From a virus: a DNA stretch of 40,221 nucleotides. How positions within the stretch are numbered: position 1 is the stretch's first letter; the number at the start of each line of letters is the position of its first letter. The notes below the pieces were generated by a model. It saw only the letters and a program-made list of their open reading frames with translations, was not told the origin of the DNA and searched no databases. Below, one piece after another: positions 23,423 through 31,327 of the stretch. Where the stretch lies: IMG/VR virus record IMGVR_UViG_3300047564_002327, positions 1-40,221 of that record; one strand, given 5' to 3'. Position numbers and translations under genes: made by a program.

Positions 23423-24260
23423 AATTACTAAAGGCATAGCCTTTGCTGGCTGTAGTTTTACATGGGGACAGGGCCTTTGGTATTACAGTAATTTGCCCAG
23501 CATTAGGGAGCAACAGTTAAATTCTTATGATGCTACCCTAGTAGATTTTACACATAGAATGCACAGTGCCACTCTTAGATTTCCACGATTGGTTGCCGAA
23601 CATTTCGGTACGTGGGAATTGGTGCATCATTCCAATGGCGGATCTCTGGATAAAATTCTAGATTATTGGGGAGAAATAGCTTTTAACATAGCTGATCATA
23701 ATACTCGATTGGGCATGGAGACCAAAGAAAGTTTAGAGTTTCAAGCACATGACCCTAGCGATTTCAGTTATTTTGTGCTACAATGCACTAACTGGACACG
23801 TACCAATGTCACGATAGTAGAAAACGGACAAGAGATTGGACCTATACAAAGATGGGAGTGGTTTAGCAAATACAAAGACAATTTTAATAATTATCTTAAG
23901 AGCAGGAACTTAACACTTGATCAATACTTCGAAGAGTGCTATCAAGAAGATGTTAATAGATATAAGTCATTGTTGATGTATATCGAAAGCCTAGGTATTA
24001 AGACAGCAATCATGACTTGGCCTGAAGAACTAGTCAGATTTATAGGCAACGACGAATGGCTTGCTGAACGCATGATTAGATTTGACTATTTGCAGACTAC
24101 ATATAACAGCATAGAAAAATTAATAGACGACAACCCCGGTATGACCTTAGACACTGATTATCAAAATTTTGAAGTCCCTCCTACTGATAATCATCCTTCT
24201 AAACTATGCCATCGAGTTATCGCCAGAGCAGTAGCAGAACATATAAAGGAAATAAAATGA
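23403..24260 (+). CDS. SGNH-like hydrolase/acyltransferase, subgroup GCSFTWGQGL (second copy)
   Basis: A 285-residue protein closely related to the one at 20794: GIAFAGCSFTWGQGLWYYSNL is nearly identical to that copy, and WELVHHSNGGSLDKILDYW and the C-terminal TDNHPSKLCHRVIARAV correspond to its oxyanion and Asp/His regions. The duplicated pair flanks a different SGNH gene and a glycosyltransferase-like gene, so they were duplicated and then separated, or the intervening genes were inserted. ATG 23403 overlaps the upstream gene by 20 nt with AGGCGG ahead of it. Its stop forms an ATGA junction with the TPP beta subunit. Confidence 0.65.
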   Translation: MKLRESKITKGIAFAGCSFTWGQGLWYYSNLPSIREQQLNSYDATLVDFTHRMHSATLRFPRLVAEHFGTWELVHHSNGGSLDKILDYWGEIAFNIADHNTRLGMETKESLEFQAHDPSDFSYFVLQCTNWTRTNVTIVENGQEIGPIQRWEWFSKYKDNFNNYLKSRNLTLDQYFEECYQEDVNRYKSLLMYIESLGIKTAIMTWPEELVRFIGNDEWLAERMIRFDYLQTTYNSIEKLIDDNPGMTLDTDYQNFEVPPTDNHPSKLCHRVIARAVAEHIKEIK

Positions 24261-24799
24261 CAGCACCACAACTAACACCTTACAAGGATGCACTAACAGA
24301 AGCCATGACGTTTCTTGGCAGTAAAGATGATACTGTGTTTATAGGACAACAGATTGTCTACGCAGGTAATCCTATGAGCACAACACTAAGCGGAGTCAGT
24401 AAAGACAAAATGATCGAACTGCCAGTGATGGAAGAAACACAAATGGGCATGAGCCTAGGCCTGGCTATGACTGGTAAAACAGTTATTACTTTTTATCCAC
24501 GCTGGGACTTTATTATTCTCGCTGCTAATCAGCTAATCAATCACGTTGACAAGTTTGAACTAATGACAGGTCAGAAAGCCAACTTGATTGTGCGACTAGG
24601 CAAAGGCAGCGACAAGCCCTTAGATCCTGGCCATCAGCACAAGGGCAATTACTTTGAAGAATTTAAAAGCATGTGCCCACACATTAGCTTTCATAATCTC
24701 ACCAGCAAAGACAATATTCTAGACACATACAAAACAGCCTATGAACAAGGCGGGGTTCATGTTATTGTAGAGTATCCTGAATTGTATTATGTCAACTGA
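24257..24799 (+). CDS. TPP-dependent enzyme, E1-beta / transketolase pyrimidine-domain subunit
   Basis: A 180-residue protein starting at ATG 24257 (ATGA overlap); an in-frame ATG at 24206 lies deep in the upstream gene. The E1-beta pyrimidine-binding domain is recognisable: ELPVMEETQMGMSLGLAMTG holds the Glu (E59/E60) that activates TPP, and FYPRWDFIILAANQLINHVDK matches the conserved DF...A.DQ...N...K helix. KANLIVRLGKGS is the following strand. The ~120-residue C-terminal transketolase domain of normal E1-beta is absent. It should pair with the 209-residue alpha subunit at 13289 to form the active site at their interface. The two-gene split and short lengths also recall sulfopyruvate decarboxylase, but the motifs are E1-like. 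Confidence 0.8.
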   Translation: MTAPQLTPYKDALTEAMTFLGSKDDTVFIGQQIVYAGNPMSTTLSGVSKDKMIELPVMEETQMGMSLGLAMTGKTVITFYPRWDFIILAANQLINHVDKFELMTGQKANLIVRLGKGSDKPLDPGHQHKGNYFEEFKSMCPHISFHNLTSKDNILDTYKTAYEQGGVHVIVEYPELYYVN

Positions 24800-25619
24800 T
24801 TTATTTTTGTATGCTAATGGAGATAGTTTTGTAGAAGGTTGTGAACTAGGCGACTTTCTACTGCCTGACTATCCTGGTGCATATAATTTTAATGAATCAA
24901 TTGATGGGCTTGCCCGCAAGAGCGTTAGAAAGTGGTTTGAAAACATACATAAACCAGAAACAGACTTGTGGCATACACGACACAAACTCATTCAGCAGAT
25001 TAAACATCAAGAGCAGCAAAGAAATTTTACAACTAAATTAGCCAAACTTCTGAGTGCAAAATTTTATAACAATGCTATAGGAGGCGCCGGCATGGACAGG
25101 ATAGTTAGAACTACTATATCAGATTTAATAGAATTTAAAAAAACAAGAAAGAATATAGTAGCAGTCATTGGAACAGCAGAACCATTGAGAATGGAACTGC
25201 CTTCTAAGAACGCAGAGCCGCCGCTATGGGAATTGTATCATCCTGGAAATTCTGTCCCTGATTCAATATTGAACACAGTTGTGGGTTTCCATTATGTTTA
25301 TACAAAAAACTATCACAAGATGGTAAGATTCTATCAGCGTGTTATAGCAATACAGGATTTTTGCAAGGCCAACGGAATTAAATTATTATGGGTGTCTGGT
25401 AATGCTCCTATAGTAGATGTAATACGTGTTGAACCAGAATACAGCACACAAAGAGACCTTTGTGCTCTAAGTGACTATGCAAATTTTAAACCACATGTCG
25501 ACATGGAACAAGTAGCACGTCAAATACATTACCAGGTAAGATTACCCGGCTATCATTTTAGCGAATCCGTTCACGAAGAGACTGCAAAACAACTATATGA
25601 ACACATACAAAGGTTATGA
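24789..25619 (+). CDS. SGNH-like protein, subgroup GDSF
   Basis: A 276-residue protein. The opening LFLYANGDSFVEGCELGDF is a classical GDS nucleophile motif; FYNNAIGGAGMDRIVRTTI is the oxyanion-hole region; and NIVAVIGTAEPLRMELP is the central strand. The C-terminus (LPGYHFSESVHEETAKQL) offers His residues but no clear DxxH, so the triad may be altered. It is related to the next gene (compare GGAGMDRIVRTT with GGGLDRAIRKT). Overlap with the upstream gene is 11 nt and with the next gene 23 nt. Function inferred as acyl-ester chemistry. Confidence 0.6.
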   Translation: MSTDLFLYANGDSFVEGCELGDFLLPDYPGAYNFNESIDGLARKSVRKWFENIHKPETDLWHTRHKLIQQIKHQEQQRNFTTKLAKLLSAKFYNNAIGGAGMDRIVRTTISDLIEFKKTRKNIVAVIGTAEPLRMELPSKNAEPPLWELYHPGNSVPDSILNTVVGFHYVYTKNYHKMVRFYQRVIAIQDFCKANGIKLLWVSGNAPIVDVIRVEPEYSTQRDLCALSDYANFKPHVDMEQVARQIHYQVRLPGYHFSESVHEETAKQLYEHIQRL

Positions 25620-26382
25620 ATTTTTCTACGTCAACGGCAGCAGTCATACTAAAGGTGGTGGCTTCGAAGGACCCGAGACACGTGCCTGGACATGGGAACT
25701 AATGGCGCCTTACTATAAAGAGCGATATGGTATAGAATGGACCAGCTGCGATGAAGTTAATTGGGGCAGACGATTATCTGAGCTTATAGGCATACCCTGT
25801 CATAATCATGCTATGCAGGGCGGAGGACTAGATAGAGCCATACGAAAAACCTATGAATTTATAGAACAGAACTGGACGGATCGTCATAAATTTTTTATTA
25901 TATTAGAAACGCCTGACCCTAGTAGAGCAGACGTTTACTACAATCCATGGCGAGAATATTTTCTAATGAATGATGATCAGGACACTGGATTCAAGTATGC
26001 TACTACAAATTACTTTCCCGAACCAGCTGGCGTGGAAAACATACAAGAAGAGTTTAGACACTATTATAACACCTTTCATAATAGGCTAGAACACTTTAAA
26101 GCCAATCAGCGCAATCTAACAGGCTTATATTCTTTTTGCAAACGTGCAGGAATCCCAATTAAAGTTATGCAAGGCGACAGGTCCTACTATTCTGAATACT
26201 ATGACAAAAACGATATTATCAGTCCCGCAGACAACAGCTTAAACTTAATTGATTGGTGTATGCAAAATAAATGCCAAATTAAACACGAAACCAATTTTAC
26301 AGTCGTTGACGGACATCCGGGATACTTTGCACATATCGAATATGCTAGGTTGCTTAAAGAATGGTTAGACATTAATTTATAA
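25597..26382 (+). CDS. SGNH-like protein, paralogue of the preceding gene
   Basis: A 261-residue protein. Its N-terminus YEFFYVNGSSHTKGGGFEG has GSS in place of GDS; CHNHAMQGGGLDRAIRKTYEF and KFFIILETPDPSRADVYY match the previous gene, and the C-terminal VVDGHPGYFAHIEYARLL provides a D-G-H-P motif. So this copy keeps the Asp/His motif that its neighbour seems to lack, while the neighbour keeps the classical GDS. Complementation between the two is an attractive guess only. ATG 25597 overlaps the upstream gene by 23 nt. It is the last gene before an intergenic gap with a full TATAAATA box. Confidence 0.6.
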   Translation: MNTYKGYEFFYVNGSSHTKGGGFEGPETRAWTWELMAPYYKERYGIEWTSCDEVNWGRRLSELIGIPCHNHAMQGGGLDRAIRKTYEFIEQNWTDRHKFFIILETPDPSRADVYYNPWREYFLMNDDQDTGFKYATTNYFPEPAGVENIQEEFRHYYNTFHNRLEHFKANQRNLTGLYSFCKRAGIPIKVMQGDRSYYSEYYDKNDIISPADNSLNLIDWCMQNKCQIKHETNFTVVDGHPGYFAHIEYARLLKEWLDINL

Positions 26383-26385
26383 ATA
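26378..26385 (+). promoter_or_regulatory. T4 late promoter (TATAAATA, perfect consensus)
   Basis: TATAAATA overlaps the TAA stop of the preceding gene and lies 17 nt before ATG 26403. AAGGAG at 26392-26397 is a strong ribosome binding site. This is the best match in the window to the T4 late consensus and is the anchor for reading the other TAAATA boxes as promoters. Confidence 0.7.
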
Positions 26386-26402
26386 ATCTGCAAGGAGTTA
26401 TT

Positions 26403-26549
26403 ATGGAAAACACAGAGCCAAAAAAAGAACAGGAACAACTACCTGTAGTAGAAGAAAAACAAAAAACTAAAGAAGAATTAGAGTGGGAAGAACAACTTAA
26501 ACTGCGTCTAGAAGAACTACGCAAAAGAGATCCTTTTATCTACAAATGA
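26403..26549 (+). CDS. Small acidic/charged helical protein (48 aa)
   Basis: ATG 26403 has AAGGAG 5 nt upstream, and the ORF runs 48 codons to TGA 26547-26549, overlapping the carbamoyltransferase start by ATGA. The product (MENTEPKKEQEQ... ending RDPFIYK) is almost entirely Glu, Lys, Gln, Leu and Arg, with heptad-like leucines in EELEWEEQLKLRLEELRKR, so a single long helix or coiled coil is likely. It has no Cys and no obvious leader/core boundary, so a RiPP precursor is unlikely. The promoter, strong Shine-Dalgarno and coupling suggest it is real and may be a partner or translational leader of the downstream enzyme. Function unknown. Confidence 0.75.
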   Translation: MENTEPKKEQEQLPVVEEKQKTKEELEWEEQLKLRLEELRKRDPFIYK

Positions 26550-28018
26550 ACATTTGGGGAATTAGTGCCAACAGTCACGATGCTGCCGTCAGTGTTTGGC
26601 ATGATAAACAATTACAATTTGCAGCCCACAGCGAACGCTACAGCGGCGTTAAGAATGACGGCGACTTATGCTCTGGCATATTAGAAGAAGCCTATACATT
26701 TGGCCAACCAGACCTTGTGGTTTGGTATGAAAATCCCAAACTGAAAACTGCACGTCAGTTCTATGCAGGCCAGGGTGATAGAACATCTGAGAATGATGTA
26801 GATGCGTATCTGGCTAGATACAATATTAATGCTCCTGTGTTCTATGGAGAACATCATAAGAGTCATGCAGCCGCCGGTTACTATACTAGTGGCTTTGCAG
26901 ACGCAACAGTGGTGGTCATTGACAGTATCGGCGAGTTTGAAACACTAACAGTCTGGCAAGGTCAAGGTAACGACCTTAAACGTGTATATACACAGAACTA
27001 TCCCGACAGTGTTGGCCTATGGTTCAGCGCTATGACACAGCGCATCGGCCTAAAGCCCAACGAAGAAGAATATATTCTAATGGGTATGGCGGCCTATGGT
27101 GATGCTAACAAATATAAAGCAGCAATCTACGAAGACTTCTTTGCCAAGATCAATGGTCCAGAGATTAAATTTAAACGTAATCTACACAAGGGATGTCCAG
27201 ACTGGCGCTTGGATTTGCTAAGTCAACAGGATACCTTTGACATTGCAGCAGCCACACAGGCCATCTACGAAGAATTATTACAAGGTATCAGTCGCTGGGC
27301 AAGAAAAACTCTGCCCAGTAAGAATGTTGTGCTCATGGGCGGCTGTGCTTTGAATTGTGTAGCCAACAGCACAATATCTGGAGACTGGGAGTGTATGTGG
27401 ATTATGCCTAATCCAGGAGACGCTGGTTCTAGTGTAGGTGCAGTCTGCGCTTATTTTGGTGAGCAAATTTCTTGGCCTGGTGCCTATCTGGGAACAGATA
27501 TGGGTGAAGAATATCCAGTAGAGCAAACAATAAATGTTCTTAATACTCAGAAAATTGTTGGAGTAGCAACTGGCCGTGCAGAATTTGGACCACGTGCTCT
27601 GGGACACAGAAGTCTGCTAGCAGATCCTAGAGGACCGGAAATCAAAGACACTGTCAATGCAATCAAGCGTAGACAAAAATTTAGACCATTTGCGCCAGCA
27701 ATCTTAGAAGAACATGTGCATGAATATTTTGACATGCCCACAGGAATAACTGCCAGTCCGTATATGCAGTTTGTTGCTCGTTGTACGAAGCCTGATGAAT
27801 TTCCTGCTATTATACACGGCGACGGAACCAGTCGAGTCCAAACAGTTAGCAAAACAGACAGCCCTGGCTTCCGAAAACTACTTGAAGATTGGTATGCAGA
27901 AACTGGCTGTCCTATGCTACTGAATACTAGTTTAAACATCAAAGGCATGCCAATGGTTAATAATGCCAAAGATGCACACGACTTCTATGTCAAATACAAC
28001 GTGCCTGTGTTATCATGA
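26546..28018 (+). CDS. Carbamoyltransferase (NodU/CmcH/TobZ family)
   Basis: A 490-residue protein. The Kae1-like domain opens with IWGISANSHDAAVSVW and holds the metal-binding GEHHKSHAAAGYY (H103, H107) and VVVIDSIGEFE (D126), followed by LMGGCALNCVANS and MPNPGDAGSSVGA. The C-terminal carbamoyltransferase domain shows EFGPRALGHRSLLADPR and CPMLLNTSLNIKG. Family members transfer carbamoyl from carbamoyl phosphate via a carbamoyl-AMP intermediate to a hydroxyl of a sugar or antibiotic. It is shorter than TobZ/NodU (about 570 residues). Homologues occur in marine T4-like phages. In this cluster it would O-carbamoylate a glycan. It is driven, with the 48-aa protein, from a perfect TATAAATA box. 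Confidence 0.95.
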   Translation: MNIWGISANSHDAAVSVWHDKQLQFAAHSERYSGVKNDGDLCSGILEEAYTFGQPDLVVWYENPKLKTARQFYAGQGDRTSENDVDAYLARYNINAPVFYGEHHKSHAAAGYYTSGFADATVVVIDSIGEFETLTVWQGQGNDLKRVYTQNYPDSVGLWFSAMTQRIGLKPNEEEYILMGMAAYGDANKYKAAIYEDFFAKINGPEIKFKRNLHKGCPDWRLDLLSQQDTFDIAAATQAIYEELLQGISRWARKTLPSKNVVLMGGCALNCVANSTISGDWECMWIMPNPGDAGSSVGAVCAYFGEQISWPGAYLGTDMGEEYPVEQTINVLNTQKIVGVATGRAEFGPRALGHRSLLADPRGPEIKDTVNAIKRRQKFRPFAPAILEEHVHEYFDMPTGITASPYMQFVARCTKPDEFPAIIHGDGTSRVQTVSKTDSPGFRKLLEDWYAETGCPMLLNTSLNIKGMPMVNNAKDAHDFYVKYNVPVLS

Positions 28019-28026
28019 GTAAAAAA

Positions 28027-28034
28027 GTTAAATA
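28027..28034 (+). promoter_or_regulatory. T4-like late promoter (GTTAAATA)
   Basis: GTTAAATA lies in the 24-nt gap after the carbamoyltransferase, only 8 nt before ATG 28043. If it acts like a T4 late promoter, the transcript would be nearly leaderless, so this site is weaker than the others. Confidence 0.35.
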
Positions 28035-28042
28035 CTCATATA

Positions 28043-28792
28043 ATGCTAGACGTATTCTTTTTAAGCTATAACGAACCCTACGCCGACGAGAATTATGAGT
28101 TGCTGTTAAAAAAAGCACCTCATGCTCGTCGCGTCAACGGCATTACAGGATTTACTCAAGCACACCAAGAATGTGCTCGTCGTAGTCTTACTAACAATTT
28201 TTATGTAGTAGACAGCGATGCAGTAATTGTTGACGATTTTGATTTTTATTTTACGCCCAGCAAATACAATAAGTGGTGGGGAATACCCGAATCAGAATGT
28301 CTTTGCCTGTGGTCCAGTATTAATCCCATCAATGATTTAGTTTATGGACACGGCGGAGTAAAACTTTTGCCCAAGGACAAGTTGTTGTCCAAGAATCCTG
28401 ATACTGTTGATTTTACCACTGGGTTTGGCTTGAGCATCAAAAGTTTTGACAAAGTAAGCAACATAACTAAATTTAACTACGACGAGTTTACAACTTGGCG
28501 CAGTGCCTTTCGTGAATGTGCCAAACTTGCAACAAATTTAACTAATGAAGATCTCAAGCATAAATTAAATTATGACGCTGATGAAATTAGCAGATATATA
28601 AAAGAAACCAAAATGAGATTAAAAGCATGGACTACTCGAGGATCCGATAAAACTTTTGGATCACATGCTATAGCCGGCGCCAAAGCCGGGCAAGCCTATG
28701 GCAAAAAACATAAGGGTGATCTAGCAGCTTTAAAATTAATTAACGATTTTGAATGGATGAAAAATGAGTTTACTAAATTCTATAAACAGTGA
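28043..28792 (+). CDS. YDEPNAD-family putative GT-A glycosyltransferase (short form)
   Basis: A 249-residue member of the family first seen at 3972. LDVFFLSYNEPYADENYELLL, RRVNGITGFTQAHQE and FYVVDSDAVIVDDF (DxD motif) align with it, followed by INPINDLVYGHGGVKLL. It has the GHGG variant and lacks the long central segment of the 323-344 residue forms. TTWRSAFRECAKLA matches the family's RxAFRE block, and it ends in NDFEWMKNEFTKFY. The 3' end overlaps the next paralogue by 29 nt. Sugar transfer is inferred from the DxD and context. Confidence 0.6.
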   Translation: MLDVFFLSYNEPYADENYELLLKKAPHARRVNGITGFTQAHQECARRSLTNNFYVVDSDAVIVDDFDFYFTPSKYNKWWGIPESECLCLWSSINPINDLVYGHGGVKLLPKDKLLSKNPDTVDFTTGFGLSIKSFDKVSNITKFNYDEFTTWRSAFRECAKLATNLTNEDLKHKLNYDADEISRYIKETKMRLKAWTTRGSDKTFGSHAIAGAKAGQAYGKKHKGDLAALKLINDFEWMKNEFTKFYKQ

Positions 28793-29798
28793 TAACGTTC
28801 TTGAAACACTGAAGAAAAAATTACCAGAAATTCCTTTGCTAAAACTAAAGGATGTTCCAGTAGTCTTTCTTAGTTATGATGAACCAAATGCAGATGAGAA
28901 CTACCAGTATTTGATAGACAATCATCCTAATAAAGAAAAAATTAAACGTGTTCACGGAGTCAAGGGATTTGATGCCGCACACAAAGAAGCGGCCAGAGTA
29001 GCAGATGCGCCAAGATTTTTTACAGTAGATGCAGACTGTAGAGTAGATAAGACTTTATGGACACGCAGCATTGAACTAACACCTGATGTTGCTCGTGCTA
29101 CAATGAGCTGGAGTAGTCGTAACTTGGTCAATGGCTTGGTCTACGGCAATGGCGGTGTTAAGTTGTGGTTTACTGAACATGTGATGAATATGCGTAGTCA
29201 TGAATCAGCTGACAAGCAAGATGGTCGCAATAATGTAGACTTTTGCTGGGACCCTGACAACTACAAGCAGATGAACAACACCTATGGCGTAGTGCATAAT
29301 AATGCCACTCCTAAACAAGCCTTTCGTGCAGGCTTCCGTGAAGGTATTAAGATGGGCTTGGACCAGGGAGAAAAAGTTGCCATAGAAGACTTTACACATA
29401 AGATGTATCCTGCTAACTATGCTCGTTGGCTAATATGGCAAACTGTTGGCCGTGATGTGGAAAACGGTGCATGGGTTATCTATGGTGCTAGGCTTGCTGC
29501 TTGGAAGTTATATATTGAAAACTTTGACCATACTGTAATTGCAGATTATGATTGGTTCAGCAAGTTTTGGGAAGAACAAACACAGTTATTGGCACACGGT
29601 GAGTATCTAGAAAGCCACAATCACAGATTACTAAATGAACTACGAGCAGAACTAGAATTACCTCTAGTAGAATTAGATGCTGACCAGAGTATATGGTTTA
29701 AGCATGTTCACATCAGTCCCAGTAAAGGTCAAGGATGGCCGGCATTATTAAATCAAAGCGCACTGCCTTTATATGGATTCACGCTTCCAAAATTCTAA
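28764..29798 (+). CDS. YDEPNAD-family putative GT-A glycosyltransferase (long form)
   Basis: A 344-residue protein and the closest paralogue of the gene at 3972. It shares VVFLSYDEPNADENYQYL, IKRVHGVKGFDAAHKEAAR, FFTVDADCRVD, LVNGLVYGNGGVKLW, QAFRAGFREGIKMGL, WQTVGRDVENGAWVIYGARL and DYDWFSKFWEEQ. The GNGG variant and the extra C-terminal region (ELRAELELPLVELDADQSIWF) mark the long subfamily. It sits between two short GHGG paralogues, overlapping them by 29 and 26 nt, so the three are probably made in fixed ratio by translational coupling. Substrate unknown. Confidence 0.6.
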   Translation: MSLLNSINSDNVLETLKKKLPEIPLLKLKDVPVVFLSYDEPNADENYQYLIDNHPNKEKIKRVHGVKGFDAAHKEAARVADAPRFFTVDADCRVDKTLWTRSIELTPDVARATMSWSSRNLVNGLVYGNGGVKLWFTEHVMNMRSHESADKQDGRNNVDFCWDPDNYKQMNNTYGVVHNNATPKQAFRAGFREGIKMGLDQGEKVAIEDFTHKMYPANYARWLIWQTVGRDVENGAWVIYGARLAAWKLYIENFDHTVIADYDWFSKFWEEQTQLLAHGEYLESHNHRLLNELRAELELPLVELDADQSIWFKHVHISPSKGQGWPALLNQSALPLYGFTLPKF

Positions 29799-30483
29799 TA
29801 CGCCTGTATATTTTTTATATACAGATGAAGATAACCTCAATGAAAATTGGCAGCGTCTTCAAAAGTTTGCGCCATGGGCCGAAGCAGTGGCCAGTGTGGG
29901 CACAATTTTTGAAAGCCATAAACATCTAGCAGAGCGTTGCACCGCAGACAGATTCTATGTAGTAGATGCAGATTGTTGGATAGTTGATACCTTTAGCTTT
30001 GACAAACAAGTTGATCTTAAGCCTAAATATGTAGCAGTATTTCGCGCAAAAAATCCTATCAATGGTTTAGTCTACGGACATGGAGGAATTAAATTGTTTA
30101 GTAAAGACTGCTTCAGTGCCGAACGTCTTGACAGGCCAGATATGACTACAACCTTAGCAGATGGCTATATCAAGCTAAACATTTTGGCCAGTGAACACAG
30201 ATTTAATTATAGTCCCTATGCAACCTGGAGAACAGCTTTTAGAGAAGCTGCCAAATTGAGTGCAGGTATTAATAAAAACAACAATGACCGGGAAAGTCTA
30301 GATCGTCTTAATATGTGGTTAAACGCAGGCATAGAAGCACAGTATGGATATTTTGCCATACAAGGCGCAAGGCAGGGTGAGCAATATGCAAGGTCAAATG
30401 GCGCAGACCTAACACTAGTCAATGACTTTGATTGGTTGTTTAATAAATTTTGTAAATGGGTAGGAATTGATGCAAACAGATGA
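29773..30483 (+). CDS. YDEPNAD-family putative GT-A glycosyltransferase (short form, second copy)
   Basis: A 236-residue short paralogue. The first block is altered to VYFLYTDEDNLNENWQRLQ (TDED where others have YDEP), then FYVVDADCWIVDTF carries the DxD, NPINGLVYGHGGIKLF the GHGG variant, and YATWRTAFREAAKLSAG the RxAFRE block. It ends LVNDFDWLFNKFCKW, like the other short form. The altered first block suggests a change in nucleotide binding. The start is inside the 3' end of the upstream gene (26-nt overlap), and its own end overlaps the methyltransferase-like gene by 14 nt. Confidence 0.6.
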   Translation: MDSRFQNSNTPVYFLYTDEDNLNENWQRLQKFAPWAEAVASVGTIFESHKHLAERCTADRFYVVDADCWIVDTFSFDKQVDLKPKYVAVFRAKNPINGLVYGHGGIKLFSKDCFSAERLDRPDMTTTLADGYIKLNILASEHRFNYSPYATWRTAFREAAKLSAGINKNNNDRESLDRLNMWLNAGIEAQYGYFAIQGARQGEQYARSNGADLTLVNDFDWLFNKFCKWVGIDANR

Positions 30484-31327
30484 AATCACTTGGTTGTTTG
30501 GAATAGAAAAATATTTTCATTTCATACAAGAAGCAGATAAAAAGACATTTATCCGCAATATAATTAATCTTAAATATACTGATCATGAGTCCAAACCATG
30601 GTCGCTTAAAAATCTCATATCAGACGATTACAATAAGTATCCGGATCAATCTAGAGAAAACCGTTTAAATTTTTATACGAACGTTTGTTCCAAAGACGAA
30701 GTTACTACAGCAGAAATTATTCAGACGTTAACAACGATTTGGCCCGAAGACGAATTTATACAAAAGTTATCTAAGATTGTAGAAATTGGCCGCGGTAGTG
30801 AGTTACCAGTAATATTTTCTAAGAGTCAAGTTCTTAGCAAAGTATGGATGGCTGAAATTTTGACAAAATTTAACACCAATTTTAATAATATATTATTGAT
30901 CGGCGGCTGGCTAACACATCATAGTTTATATCTTAAAGACCTTAATTACGGTAAATTGTTCAGTATAGACCCTGATGTCGAACACAATGATCTAATTGAG
31001 ATTATCAATCCAGGTGCCTATGTTGAAAACAAGCCTATAAATGAATGTTTTGATTTCGCAGGCAATCTAACGTTCTATAATAAAATGCTAGAGCCGGGAC
31101 TAATAATTAACACCAGTTCAGAACACATGGATACAACATGGTTTGACAAATTGCCTGAAGGATCTACAGTATTCATTGAAAACAACAGTGACGAAATAGA
31201 TGAGCACATCAATGCGTCTGCAACATTTCCTGAGTTCCTAGCTAAGTTTCCTATGTCTAAGGTTCTTTATCGAGGCGAAATGAATTTTCCCAAGTATAAA
31301 AGATATGCTCTCTACGGAATAAAATAA
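30470..31327 (+). CDS. Class I methyltransferase-like protein
   Basis: A 285-residue protein. ATG 30470 follows AGGA at 30462-30465; TTG 30467 is an alternative. The C-terminal half has a Rossmann-type pattern: NNILLIGGWLTHHSLYL (glycine loop), KLFSIDPDVEHND (acidic strand), NECFDFAGN, then INTSSEHMDTTWFDKLPEGS and VFIENNSDE. This is the order of a class I SAM-binding fold, though the glycine loop is GGW rather than GxGxG. The N-terminal 110 residues are helical and unassigned. I would not exclude a nucleotide-binding protein that is not a methyltransferase. TAATG junction with the radical SAM gene downstream. Confidence 0.5.
   Translation: MQTDEITWLFGIEKYFHFIQEADKKTFIRNIINLKYTDHESKPWSLKNLISDDYNKYPDQSRENRLNFYTNVCSKDEVTTAEIIQTLTTIWPEDEFIQKLSKIVEIGRGSELPVIFSKSQVLSKVWMAEILTKFNTNFNNILLIGGWLTHHSLYLKDLNYGKLFSIDPDVEHNDLIEIINPGAYVENKPINECFDFAGNLTFYNKMLEPGLIINTSSEHMDTTWFDKLPEGSTVFIENNSDEIDEHINASATFPEFLAKFPMSKVLYRGEMNFPKYKRYALYGIK

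Noticed and set aside
27547-27969. 140-codon minus-strand ORF
   Set aside because: It lies wholly within the carbamoyltransferase gene, whose catalytic motifs are intact on the other strand. No minus-strand gene in the window is supported.
28015-28071. Short ORF starting ATGAGTAAAAAAG across the gap after the carbamoyltransferase
   Set aside because: It is only 18 codons, has no Shine-Dalgarno, overlaps the promoter-like box and the start of the next gene, and shows no coding signal.
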